64,000 nucleotides of DNA from the NCBI RefSeq assembly GCF_007994075.1, contig NZ_VIWU01000001.1:6076001-6140000 (forward strand), given 5' to 3'. The position numbers and the translations under genes were made by a program. The DNA is from Pseudonocardia hierapolitana (GTDB lineage Bacteria > Actinomycetota > Actinomycetes > Mycobacteriales > Pseudonocardiaceae). Below are positions 15,725-23,067 of the stretch, one piece after another. Within the stretch, counting starts at the first letter, position 1, and every line of letters begins with the position of its first letter. The notes under the pieces were generated by a model. It made no database searches, was not told where the DNA came from, and saw only the letters and a list, made by a program, of their open reading frames with translations.

Positions 15725-18700
15725 TCACCGGGAACTCCCGTGCCTGCGCAGCACGACCGGCCCCAACAGCCCGGTGCGCACCTGGCCCGCGTAGACCCCG
15801 GCCGTGGGGGAGGCGTCGTCGAGGTAGCCGGCCAGCGTGCCGCGCACGACCACCTCGATCTCGTTCTCGCCGGGGCGCAGGTGGTCGGTGAGCTCGGCGC
15901 GCCACGGTCCCCAGACCAGCCGGGCGGCGAGCGTGCCGTTCACCCGGACGTCGGCGGTGCCGCGGACCTCGCCGAGGTCGAGCACGCTGCGCCCGCCTGC
16001 GGGTGCGGTCACGGCGGTGCGGTAGGTGACCTGCCCGCCCAGTGCGCGCAGGCCCAGGTCCTCCCAGGGCACGAGCGGCACCTGGGCCTCGGTGACCTCC
16101 AGCTCGACGGGGCCGTCCAGCAGCGCGCCGCCGCGCCGGCCGTCGCGGGCGGCGACGCGGAGCAGCACGTGGGGGCCGTGGTGCGCGGGCAGCTGCACGA
16201 TCCCGTCGACGGGGGTGATCTGCGTGCCGTCCACCTCCGCCACCACCGGCAGCGGCGTCGGCACCCGCAGGGCCACCGTGCCCGGCGGGACGCGCAGCCG
16301 CAGCCACTCGGTGCGCTCCGGGCCGGGCGCGACGTCCGGCACGACGGGCAGCACCACGTCGCCCCCGGCCGCGGCCGGGTCGAGCCACGCCGCCCCGGGC
16401 AGCGGGTGCGGACGCGTCCGCGCACACACGAACGCGGGGTCGAGCGGGTGGCGGCGGCGCAGCACCAGCGGCACCGGCGTGCCGTCGCGCCGGGCGGTCC
16501 AGCCGGGCCCGCTGGTGATGCCGAGGCCGGGGGAGTCGAGGGTGGCGGCGGTGGACTCGCCGCCCTGGTTGGTCACGCGCAGGACGAGCTCGTTGGCCCC
16601 GGCGCGCAGGTGCGGGCCGAGGTCGTAGGCGTGCACGCGGACCTCGCGGTGGTCGGGATAGGGCTGGAAGTCGCCCTGGCGTCCCACCTCGACGCCGTTC
16701 ACGAGCACGCGGCACGCCCCGTCCGATCCGACGTGCACGACCGCGTCGGGCGGCACCGCATCGAGCGGCAGGCGCAGCACCAGGTCGGCCGACTCGCCCA
16801 CCACCACCTCTCCGCCCGGGAGCATCCACTCCGGGCGCCGGTACGCCTCCGCATCGGTCACCACCGCGAACGCCGCGCGCAGCGGGCCGTCCCGCTCTGC
16901 CGTCAGCTCGATCTCCACGGCCACCGTGCGGCCGGCGGGCAGCGGGCTGAACGACAGGTGCCCCGCGCCGTCGACCGGTACCTCGACGCCGTCGACGAGC
17001 ACGCGGCGGGGAGCCCCGGCTCCGACCGCGAGCTGCAGGCCGGGCCGGTCGGGAAGGGGCAGGTGGGTGCGCACGGCCACCCGCTCGCCCGCACGGACGT
17101 GGCGCCAGTCCAGGAACTCCTCCGGCACGTGGCCCTTCGGCCCGAGGGTCTCCGCGTGCGCGGGGTCGTCGCGGATCCCGCGCGAGAGAGACCACTCGGC
17201 GGGCTGCCACCCCGGTGCCGGGCCGTCGCCCCACGGCCCTCGTACCTGCGCGAACGGGCCGAACCCCGCGATGACGGGCCTCCACCCGGCCGATGGCGGT
17301 TCCCTGACGGGAGGAACGCGAGACTCGCCGTGCTCGGACGTCGGACTCGCCGGGGAGGAGGCGTGTTCCAGCCGCCAGGCCTCGATCGGCATGGTCCCGG
17401 GGCGGTCGGCGGCCGCCAGGTCGCCCCAGCGGTTGTCCAGGGTGGACTCGGGTAGCGCCCGCCACGGCCCCTCCACCGGGATCGTCTCCACGACCGGGCC
17501 GAGCGGCTCGGCGGTCGGTTCCGGCAGCTCGGGGCCGAGGACTACGAGGGCGACCGCGCCGTCGTCGAACGGCACGGCGAACTCCCAGCCCTCGTCCGCA
17601 CCCGTCACCTCCAGCTCGGTGCGCCGGCCCGTGCCCGGCGACCAGCTCTGCGCCCGCGGCCGCTCGATCCCGGTGACGCGTACCCGCGCGACCCGGTCGC
17701 CGGGCGGGCGGAAGCGGTAGCCGGTGCCGCGGAGCGCGTCGTTGTAGCCCTGCCAGGTGAAGCCGCTCTCCAGCCACGACCCGTGCAGGTCGAGGATCGG
17801 CGCCTCGGTGCCGGTGTGCTCGTCGTGGGCGGTGAGCGCGAGGACGTGGGCGTTCCCGTGCCGGCGCAACAGGAAGGGGGCGTCGGCGTCCACCTGGACC
17901 GGGCCGCGGTGCACGGCGGCCGGAACCTCCCGCGCGCTCGGGAGGACCGTGATCGTCCCGTCCGCGACGGCGGCCGCGAACCGCTCGCCGACCCCCGGGT
18001 CACCGCCGAGGAAGAGGTCCGGCGCGCGCTCGACGCAGAGCACCCGCCCGCCCGCGGCCGCGAACTCCAGTAGCCGCCCCGCGGCTTCGCCGTGCAGGGC
18101 GGACACCGCGGGCAGCACGACGGTGCGGAAGGTCTCGCCGCCGACCCGCAGCCCCGCCGGACCGACCGTCGCCTGCGCGAGGGTGGACTCGTCGAGCGCA
18201 TCGTGGTCGATCCCGGCGCGCTCCAGGACGCCGCGCCGCTCGGAGAGCCACGAGTTCACGCCGTTCAGCTCGCGGAACACCCGGTTGACGCGCTCGGCGT
18301 CGGGGAGCGGGCCGGCGAGCGTGACGTGGGCCTGTGCGGTGGTGGTGGGGGAGAGCAGCAGCACGTCGGCGACGTGCGCACCGGCGGTGAGCACCGAGCA
18401 GAGCCGGGCCACCGCGGTGGCGAACACCGGGTAGGACGGCCAGTACGGCTGGCGCCAGCACGTGGACGGCGGCGCCCACTCCCACCAGCCGCCCACCGTC
18501 GAGTAGTAGACGGCGTGCGGGTCGTACAGGGTGGCGCCGCGGCGCAGGAACGCCGAGAGCCAGTCGTAGGTCTCCTCCAGGGTGCCGCCCCAGCCGGAGG
18601 AGTGGAACGCCTCGATCCAGGTGCGGTCGTGCCCGTTCGCGTGGGCGAGCGAGCTGTGGACCTTGGCGTCGCCCCAGTGGTCGCTGCCGGGGGCGCCGTA

Positions 18701-19810
18701 GCCGCGGTGCAGGCCGAGGTAGTCGCCGTAGGTGTGCACGCCGCCGACCGGGTCGCCTTCGCGGGCCGGGGAGGCCTGGTCGAAGCCGCACACGAGACCG
18801 CGTTCGGCGAACCAGGCGTCGTGCTGGTCGAAGAAGCCGCGGCGGGCGAGCGCGGCGCGGTGGGCGTGGTAGTCGCGGCGCACCCGGGCGGCCTCGGGCG
18901 AGGTGTCCGGCTCCCAGAGCGCCCACAGCCGGGGGAGCAGGTCGTAGCCGTGCTCCTCGGCGAAGGTGGCCGCGAAGTCGCGGCCCCATGTCGGCATCGG
19001 GGGCAGCTCGTCCTGGAAGAACCCGCCGATGGAGCGGTGTTCAATCGCCTCCGCTTCGCTCCGGCGTGCTCGCGGGCCCGGGGAGACGCCGTCCTGCTCC
19101 TCCGGTGCTCGGTCGCTCGTTCCTCGCTCCCTGCGCGCCTCCCCCGCAGGACGGCGTCGGCCCGCTCGCGCGAACCGGTGCCCGACGGCCTTCTCCATGG
19201 TCCCGTGGACCTGGTCCAGCAGCGCGGCGCAGGCGGGTGCGGAGAAGTAGTCGAATCCGCTCGTGCCCGCGTGGACGAGCGAGAGCCGGGCCGGCCGGCC
19301 CGTCCAGCGCGCGGTGCCGCCGTCCAGGGGGACGGCGACCCGCTCGCCGGACTCCGCCACGGCGTAGGCGGCGAGCGGCTCGTGCCCGGCAGGCGCGGTG
19401 ACGGACACGTCCGTGCCCTCGCGCTCGGTCCGGAACAGCGCCTGCCCGGCGAACCCGGGCTCGGCCGCGATGAGCCGGCCCTGGAAGTTCGCGCCGGAGA
19501 ACCCGATCTGGTCGTAGAGCCAGAGCGTGAAGCCGAGCTCCTCGGCGTCGGCGCAGGCGGCGTCGAAGAGCTCCAGCCACTCGGGAGAGAGGAACGGCGG
19601 GTCGTCGGCCACCGAGCCGAACATCGGACCGGTCGGCGCCAGGCAGAGCACCACGGCCTGCCGGACGCCGCCCGCCACCAGCTGCTCCATCTGCCAGCGC
19701 AGCCGCTCCCGGGTGACCCTCGCCCCGCTCCACCACCAGATCGGCAGGGGACCGTACTGCGGGCCGGGGTCGGTGAACCGGGCGAGCAGGTCCTCGACCC
19801 CGGCCGTCAT
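15725..19810 (-). CDS. Intracellular GH106-type alpha-L-rhamnosidase with repeat-derived insertions
   Basis: 1361 aa, no signal peptide. The N-terminal catalytic part begins FTDPGPQYGPLPIWWWSG and contains YDQIGFSGANFQGR, IGGFFQDELPPMPTWG, WIEAFHSSGWGGTLEE and GWWEWAPPSTCWRQPYWPSYP. These patterns fit GH106 rhamnosidases, which release L-rhamnose from glycosides. The C-terminal third holds beta-sandwich domains (LGEVRGTADVRVNG). Two stretches look foreign: residues ~213-257, a charged low-complexity segment from DNA bounded by a 13-bp inverted repeat, and residues ~816-836 containing 22-bp repeats. Its start overlaps the MFS stop (ATGA). Lack of a signal implies that whole rhamnosides are imported first. 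Confidence 0.88.
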   Translation of the reverse strand: MTAGVEDLLARFTDPGPQYGPLPIWWWSGARVTRERLRWQMEQLVAGGVRQAVVLCLAPTGPMFGSVADDPPFLSPEWLELFDAACADAEELGFTLWLYDQIGFSGANFQGRLIAAEPGFAGQALFRTEREGTDVSVTAPAGHEPLAAYAVAESGERVAVPLDGGTARWTGRPARLSLVHAGTSGFDYFSAPACAALLDQVHGTMEKAVGHRFARAGRRRPAGEARRERGTSDRAPEEQDGVSPGPRARRSEAEAIEHRSIGGFFQDELPPMPTWGRDFAATFAEEHGYDLLPRLWALWEPDTSPEAARVRRDYHAHRAALARRGFFDQHDAWFAERGLVCGFDQASPAREGDPVGGVHTYGDYLGLHRGYGAPGSDHWGDAKVHSSLAHANGHDRTWIEAFHSSGWGGTLEETYDWLSAFLRRGATLYDPHAVYYSTVGGWWEWAPPSTCWRQPYWPSYPVFATAVARLCSVLTAGAHVADVLLLSPTTTAQAHVTLAGPLPDAERVNRVFRELNGVNSWLSERRGVLERAGIDHDALDESTLAQATVGPAGLRVGGETFRTVVLPAVSALHGEAAGRLLEFAAAGGRVLCVERAPDLFLGGDPGVGERFAAAVADGTITVLPSAREVPAAVHRGPVQVDADAPFLLRRHGNAHVLALTAHDEHTGTEAPILDLHGSWLESGFTWQGYNDALRGTGYRFRPPGDRVARVRVTGIERPRAQSWSPGTGRRTELEVTGADEGWEFAVPFDDGAVALVVLGPELPEPTAEPLGPVVETIPVEGPWRALPESTLDNRWGDLAAADRPGTMPIEAWRLEHASSPASPTSEHGESRVPPVREPPSAGWRPVIAGFGPFAQVRGPWGDGPAPGWQPAEWSLSRGIRDDPAHAETLGPKGHVPEEFLDWRHVRAGERVAVRTHLPLPDRPGLQLAVGAGAPRRVLVDGVEVPVDGAGHLSFSPLPAGRTVAVEIELTAERDGPLRAAFAVVTDAEAYRRPEWMLPGGEVVVGESADLVLRLPLDAVPPDAVVHVGSDGACRVLVNGVEVGRQGDFQPYPDHREVRVHAYDLGPHLRAGANELVLRVTNQGGESTAATLDSPGLGITSGPGWTARRDGTPVPLVLRRRHPLDPAFVCARTRPHPLPGAAWLDPAAAGGDVVLPVVPDVAPGPERTEWLRLRVPPGTVALRVPTPLPVVAEVDGTQITPVDGIVQLPAHHGPHVLLRVAARDGRRGGALLDGPVELEVTEAQVPLVPWEDLGLRALGGQVTYRTAVTAPAGGRSVLDLGEVRGTADVRVNGTLAARLVWGPWRAELTDHLRPGENEIEVVVRGTLAGYLDDASPTAGVYAGQVRTGLLGPVVLRRHGSSR
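17319..17362. repeat. Two 22-bp repeat units inside the rhamnosidase gene
   Basis: Units 17319-17340 and 17341-17362 carry GAGACTCGCCGTGCTCGG and TCGGACTCGCCGGGG, matching the units near 12.1 and 42.3 kb. They encode a short Ser/Pro/Glu-rich stretch (SPASPTSEHGESR) between conserved parts of the enzyme. Confidence 0.75.
19085..19158. repeat. 13-bp inverted repeat bounding a low-complexity insertion in the rhamnosidase gene
   Basis: GACGCCGTCCTGC (19085-19097) and GCAGGACGGCGTC (19146-19158) are perfect complements with 48 bases between. The surrounding segment (about 19040-19170) encodes an Arg/Glu/Ala-rich stretch that interrupts the GH106 domain just before IGGFFQDELP. It looks like an inserted palindromic repeat that left the frame open. 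Confidence 0.6.
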
Positions 19811-21099
19811 GCCGCGGCCCGCTCGGCCTCGATCTGCTCGAGCGACTTGCCGACGGTGTCGGGCATCCAGAAGAACCCGATGATCCCGCTGATCAGCAGG
19901 AACACGGTGAGCAGCAGCGCGACCGGGCCGATCTCCACCGCGGCCAGCACCGGGACAAAGAACGACCAGATGCCCAGCAGCGTGCGGGCCACGCCGAACG
20001 TGAAGCCCTGCGCGGTGCCGCGCAGCATCGTCGGGAACAGCTCCTGGCTGAACACCTTGTACGTCGGCTCACCGGCCAGCGAGGCGCCGATGCCGAACAG
20101 CACGATGTTGGCGATCACGACCGGCACCGTGAACGGCAGCACGAGGTAGATCGCGTACGCGGCGACCTGGAACAGAGCGCCGATGCCCCACATCATCCGC
20201 CGGGTGCGGAAGCTGCGGTCGTTGTAGCGCATGAACACGAAGACGGTCGAGAAGATCGTGATGATGAACCCGGCGCAGGACAGCGCGACGCCGGCCGCCT
20301 GCGTGCCCGCCCCGAGCGTCTCGACGACGTACGGCGTGAAGATGCCGGCCGTGCCCGCTGCGAGGCCCCAGAAGGTGTAGATCGAGGCCGTCCAGGCGAG
20401 CGCGCGCAGGTTGGCGCCGCGGAAGAGCGCGCTCACCTGCTCGCCGGCCGAGCGCGCTCGGCCCGCGGCGGCGGTCCAGCGCGCCGACTCGACCATGCCG
20501 CGACGCAGCGCCCACGTCACGAGCGCCACGATCGCCAGGTGGATGAACACGATCCGCGTGCCCAGCAGGCCGATCGGGCTCAGCACCAGCGCGAGCACCA
20601 GCACGACCACCGGGCCGAGGCTCCACGCCACCTGCGTGAGCCCGATGAGCCGCCCGCGGCCCTTGGCGGGCGCGAACTCGCCCACCAGCGCGAGCGACGT
20701 GGGCACGTCCGCGCCCACCGCGACACCGACGATGAACGTGCCGGCGAACAGCATCACCGGGTCCACCGCGAACGCGATCAGCAGGATGCCCAGCGCGTAG
20801 ACCAGGAGGTCCCACTTGTAGATGCGCTTGCGGCCGAGCTTGTCGCCGAGCCGCCCGCCGATGAACGCGCCGATCGCGCATCCGATGGCGTTCGGCCCGA
20901 TCGCCGCGAGCGCCCCGACCCCGAAGCTGGACAGACCCAGCTCGGCCTGGAACAGCGTGAGCCCGGCACCCAGCGCCACGATCGAACCGGCGTCCAGGTA
21001 GGAGGCCATCGCGGCGAGTACGGACCACTTCCACTGCTGCTTGCTGATCGTGCTCTCGTCCCCGCCGGGTTCGACCCCCACGGCATCGGGTGCGGCCAT
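19807..21099 (-). CDS. MFS transporter, probable rhamnoside/L-rhamnose importer
   Basis: 430 aa, about 12 membrane helices. The sugar-porter-like loop between helices 2 and 3 is GGRLGDKLGRKRIYKWDL, and the cytoplasmic loop between helices 6 and 7 is charged. The matching loop in the second half is FMRYNDRSFRTRRMM. The ATG at 21099 follows a strong GAGGAGAGG ribosome site; upstream extension is not needed. It is translationally coupled to the cytoplasmic rhamnosidase gene and divergent from the catabolic genes. The likely job is therefore proton-driven uptake of rhamnosides or free L-rhamnose. Substrate is inferred from context only. Confidence 0.85.
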   Translation of the reverse strand: MAAPDAVGVEPGGDESTISKQQWKWSVLAAMASYLDAGSIVALGAGLTLFQAELGLSSFGVGALAAIGPNAIGCAIGAFIGGRLGDKLGRKRIYKWDLLVYALGILLIAFAVDPVMLFAGTFIVGVAVGADVPTSLALVGEFAPAKGRGRLIGLTQVAWSLGPVVVLVLALVLSPIGLLGTRIVFIHLAIVALVTWALRRGMVESARWTAAAGRARSAGEQVSALFRGANLRALAWTASIYTFWGLAAGTAGIFTPYVVETLGAGTQAAGVALSCAGFIITIFSTVFVFMRYNDRSFRTRRMMWGIGALFQVAAYAIYLVLPFTVPVVIANIVLFGIGASLAGEPTYKVFSQELFPTMLRGTAQGFTFGVARTLLGIWSFFVPVLAAVEIGPVALLLTVFLLISGIIGFFWMPDTVGKSLEQIEAERAAA

Positions 21100-21160
21100 G
21101 ACCTCTCCTCGTCCTCGTCGACGGCTTCGCACACGCAGTACCGGCTCTACCGCCGCCGGT

Positions 21161-21173
21161 TGAAACGTATTAA
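21161..21173. promoter_or_regulatory. LacI-type operator candidate near the MFS promoter
   Basis: TGAAACGTATTAA. The left half equals the TGAAACG half-site of LacI-family operators; the right half is degenerate. It lies 62 bp upstream of the MFS start. Confidence 0.5.
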
Positions 21174-21425
21174 GCGGGGAGGCTAGCGGCGGGAGGGACG
21201 CGCAACAAGCCCGAATCATAACGATCGAGGCTGGGAACATCCCAGTTTCGTTCGCGATCGAGAGGGTCGGATCGCGCCGTGGTGGCTGGCTCCGGGTTCG
21301 CGTCGATCGGCCGGAGCGCTGGGACGACGTGCGGTGTGCTCGTCCTCGTCGCCCCGCGTGGGCGGCGAGAGCTGGGGATGCCCGGGCGCCCGTTGACGCC
21401 CCGGACCGCGTCTCCTAGAGTGGAT

Positions 21426-21437
21426 TGAAAGGTTTCA
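21426..21437. promoter_or_regulatory. LacI-type operator upstream of rhaM
   Basis: TGAAAGGTTTCA: perfect 5-bp arms around GG, close to the TGAAACGTTTCA consensus of LacI-family sites. It lies 40 bp upstream of the rhaM start, a suitable place for repression by the locus LacI protein. Confidence 0.6.
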
Positions 21438-21476
21438 TTCCGTCGCCACCGTCGTCGTATGGGGGACCGAGCGCCG

Positions 21477-21824
21477 ATGCGCTACTGCTTCCTGCTCCAG
21501 GTGCGGCCCGACCGCCTGGACGAGTACAAGGAGCGCCACCGGCAGGTCTGGCCGGAGATGCTCGCGGCGCTGCGCGACACCGGCTGGCGGAACTACTCGC
21601 TGCACGTCCGCGAGGACGGGCTGCTCGTGGGGTACGTCGAGTGTGACGACCTGGCCGCCGCACAGCGCGCCATGGCCGCGACCGACGTGAACACCCGCTG
21701 GCAGGCCGAGATGGCTCAGTACTTCACCGGCCTCGACGGCCGGGCCCCGGACGAGGGGTTCCTCGTCCTCGAGGAGGTCTTCCACCTGGAGGACCAGCTG
21801 TCCCGAACGGAGAACCAACGGTGA
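21477..21824 (+). CDS. rhaM: L-rhamnose mutarotase
   Basis: 115 aa. Interconverts alpha and beta anomers of L-rhamnose so the isomerase receives its preferred form. Family signature from the start: MRYCFLLQVRPDRLDEYKERH, then VWPEMLAALRDTGWRNYSLH, VGYVECDDL and TRWQAEMAQYF, which include the active-site His, Tyr and Trp residues of the dimeric alpha/beta barrel. I prefer the ATG at 21477 to the one at 21459 because a GGGGGA precedes it and family proteins begin here. The stop overlaps the rhaI start (GTGA). Confidence 0.93.
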   Translation: MRYCFLLQVRPDRLDEYKERHRQVWPEMLAALRDTGWRNYSLHVREDGLLVGYVECDDLAAAQRAMAATDVNTRWQAEMAQYFTGLDGRAPDEGFLVLEEVFHLEDQLSRTENQR

Positions 21825-22978
21825 GTGACGTCCGGGCCGCCCTGCGGCAGCAGCGCATCGAGACCCCGTCGTGGGCCTACGCCAACTCCGGCACGCGGTT
21901 CAAGGTGTTCGCCCAGGCCGGGGTGCCCCGCAACCCGGAGGAGAAGATCGCCGACGCGGGCGTCGTGCACCGGCTCACCGGGGTGGCTCCCACGGTGGCG
22001 CTGCACATCCCTTGGGACAAGGTGGACGACTACGCGGCGCTCGCCAAGTACGCGGCCGACCAGGGCGTCGGGATCGGGGCGATCAACGCCAACGTCTTCC
22101 AGGACGACGACTACAAGCTCGGGTCTGTCACCAACCCGGACCCGGCCGTGCGCCGCAAGGCCACCGACCACCTGCTCGAGTGCGTCGACATCATGGACGC
22201 CACCGGCAGCCGCGACCTCAAGCTCTGGTTCTCCGACGGCACCAACTACCCCGGCCAGGACTCGATCCGCGCCCGCCAGGACCGGCTCGCCGAGGCGCTG
22301 AGCGAGGTGTACGACCGGCTCGGCGACCACCAGCGGATGCTGCTGGAGTACAAGCTCTTCGAGCCCGCCTTCTACACCACGGACGTGCCGGACTGGGGCA
22401 CCTCGTACGCCCACTGCATCGAGCTGGGCCCGAAGGCCACGGTGTGCATCGACACCGGCCACCACGCCCCGGGCACGAACATCGAGTTCATCGTGGCGTT
22501 CCTGCTGCGGGCCGGGCGGCTGGGCGCGTTCGACTTCAACTCGCGCTTCTACGCCGACGACGACCTCATGGTCGGGGCGGCCGACCCGTTCCAGCTGTTC
22601 CGGATCATGCACGAGATCGTCTCGGCGGACGCGCTCGGCGAGGACGCCGGCATCGCGTTCATGCTGGACCAGTGCCACAACATCGAGCCCAAGATCCCGG
22701 CGATCATCCGTTCCGTGATGAACGTCCAGGAGGCCACCGCCAAGGCGCTCCTGGTGGACGCCGATGCGCTCGCCACCGCGCAGCGGGCCGGTGACGTGCT
22801 CGGCGCCAACGCGGCGCTGATGGACGCCTACAACACCGACGTGCGCCCGCTGCTGCGCGAGGTCCGCGAGGAGATGGGCCTCGACCCCGACCCGATGGCC
22901 GCGTACGCCCGGTCCGGCTACGCCGAGAAGATCGTGGCGGAGCGGGTGGGCGGCGAGCAGGCAGGCTGGGGCGCGTAG
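21821..22978 (+). CDS. rhaI: L-rhamnose isomerase
   Basis: 385 aa TIM-barrel sugar isomerase of the Pseudomonas stutzeri RhaI type, converting L-rhamnose to L-rhamnulose. Seen: WAYANSGTRFKVF at the N-terminus, LKLWFSDGTNYPGQD, the metal-ligand Glu in MLLEYKLFEPAFY, CIDTGHHAPGTN (Asp/His ligands) and FDFNSRFYADDDL with the further Asp ligands. Length is close to RhaI proteins (about 400 aa). GTG start with GTGA overlap to rhaM. The next gene follows after a repeat-bearing gap of 89 bp. Confidence 0.93.
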   Translation: MSDVRAALRQQRIETPSWAYANSGTRFKVFAQAGVPRNPEEKIADAGVVHRLTGVAPTVALHIPWDKVDDYAALAKYAADQGVGIGAINANVFQDDDYKLGSVTNPDPAVRRKATDHLLECVDIMDATGSRDLKLWFSDGTNYPGQDSIRARQDRLAEALSEVYDRLGDHQRMLLEYKLFEPAFYTTDVPDWGTSYAHCIELGPKATVCIDTGHHAPGTNIEFIVAFLLRAGRLGAFDFNSRFYADDDLMVGAADPFQLFRIMHEIVSADALGEDAGIAFMLDQCHNIEPKIPAIIRSVMNVQEATAKALLVDADALATAQRAGDVLGANAALMDAYNTDVRPLLREVREEMGLDPDPMAAYARSGYAEKIVAERVGGEQAGWGA

Positions 22979-22988
22979 GCCTGGCCCG

Positions 22989-23046
22989 GTTGCAGCAAGG
23001 TGGCCATGCTGCAACCAGGCTGCGTGAAGGTGGCCATGCTGCAACC
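22989..23046. repeat. Short repeat between rhaI and the aldolase gene
   Basis: AAGGTGGCCATGCTGCAACC occurs twice (22997-23016 and 23027-23046), and the first copy forms a hairpin GTTGCAGCA / TGCTGCAAC (22989-22997 with 23007-23015). It could be an operon-internal processing or attenuation site, or a member of a dispersed repeat family. Confidence 0.65.
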
Positions 23047-23067
23047 GCCGAGACCCCGGAAGGGATC

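Larger units (their letters stand above)
21100..21476. other. Divergent promoter region of the rhamnose locus
   Basis: 377 bp between the MFS gene and rhaM with no gene of its own. It contains two LacI-type half or full palindromes, one close to each transcription unit (21161-21173 and 21426-21437). The middle part shows no clear structure. Confidence 0.7.
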
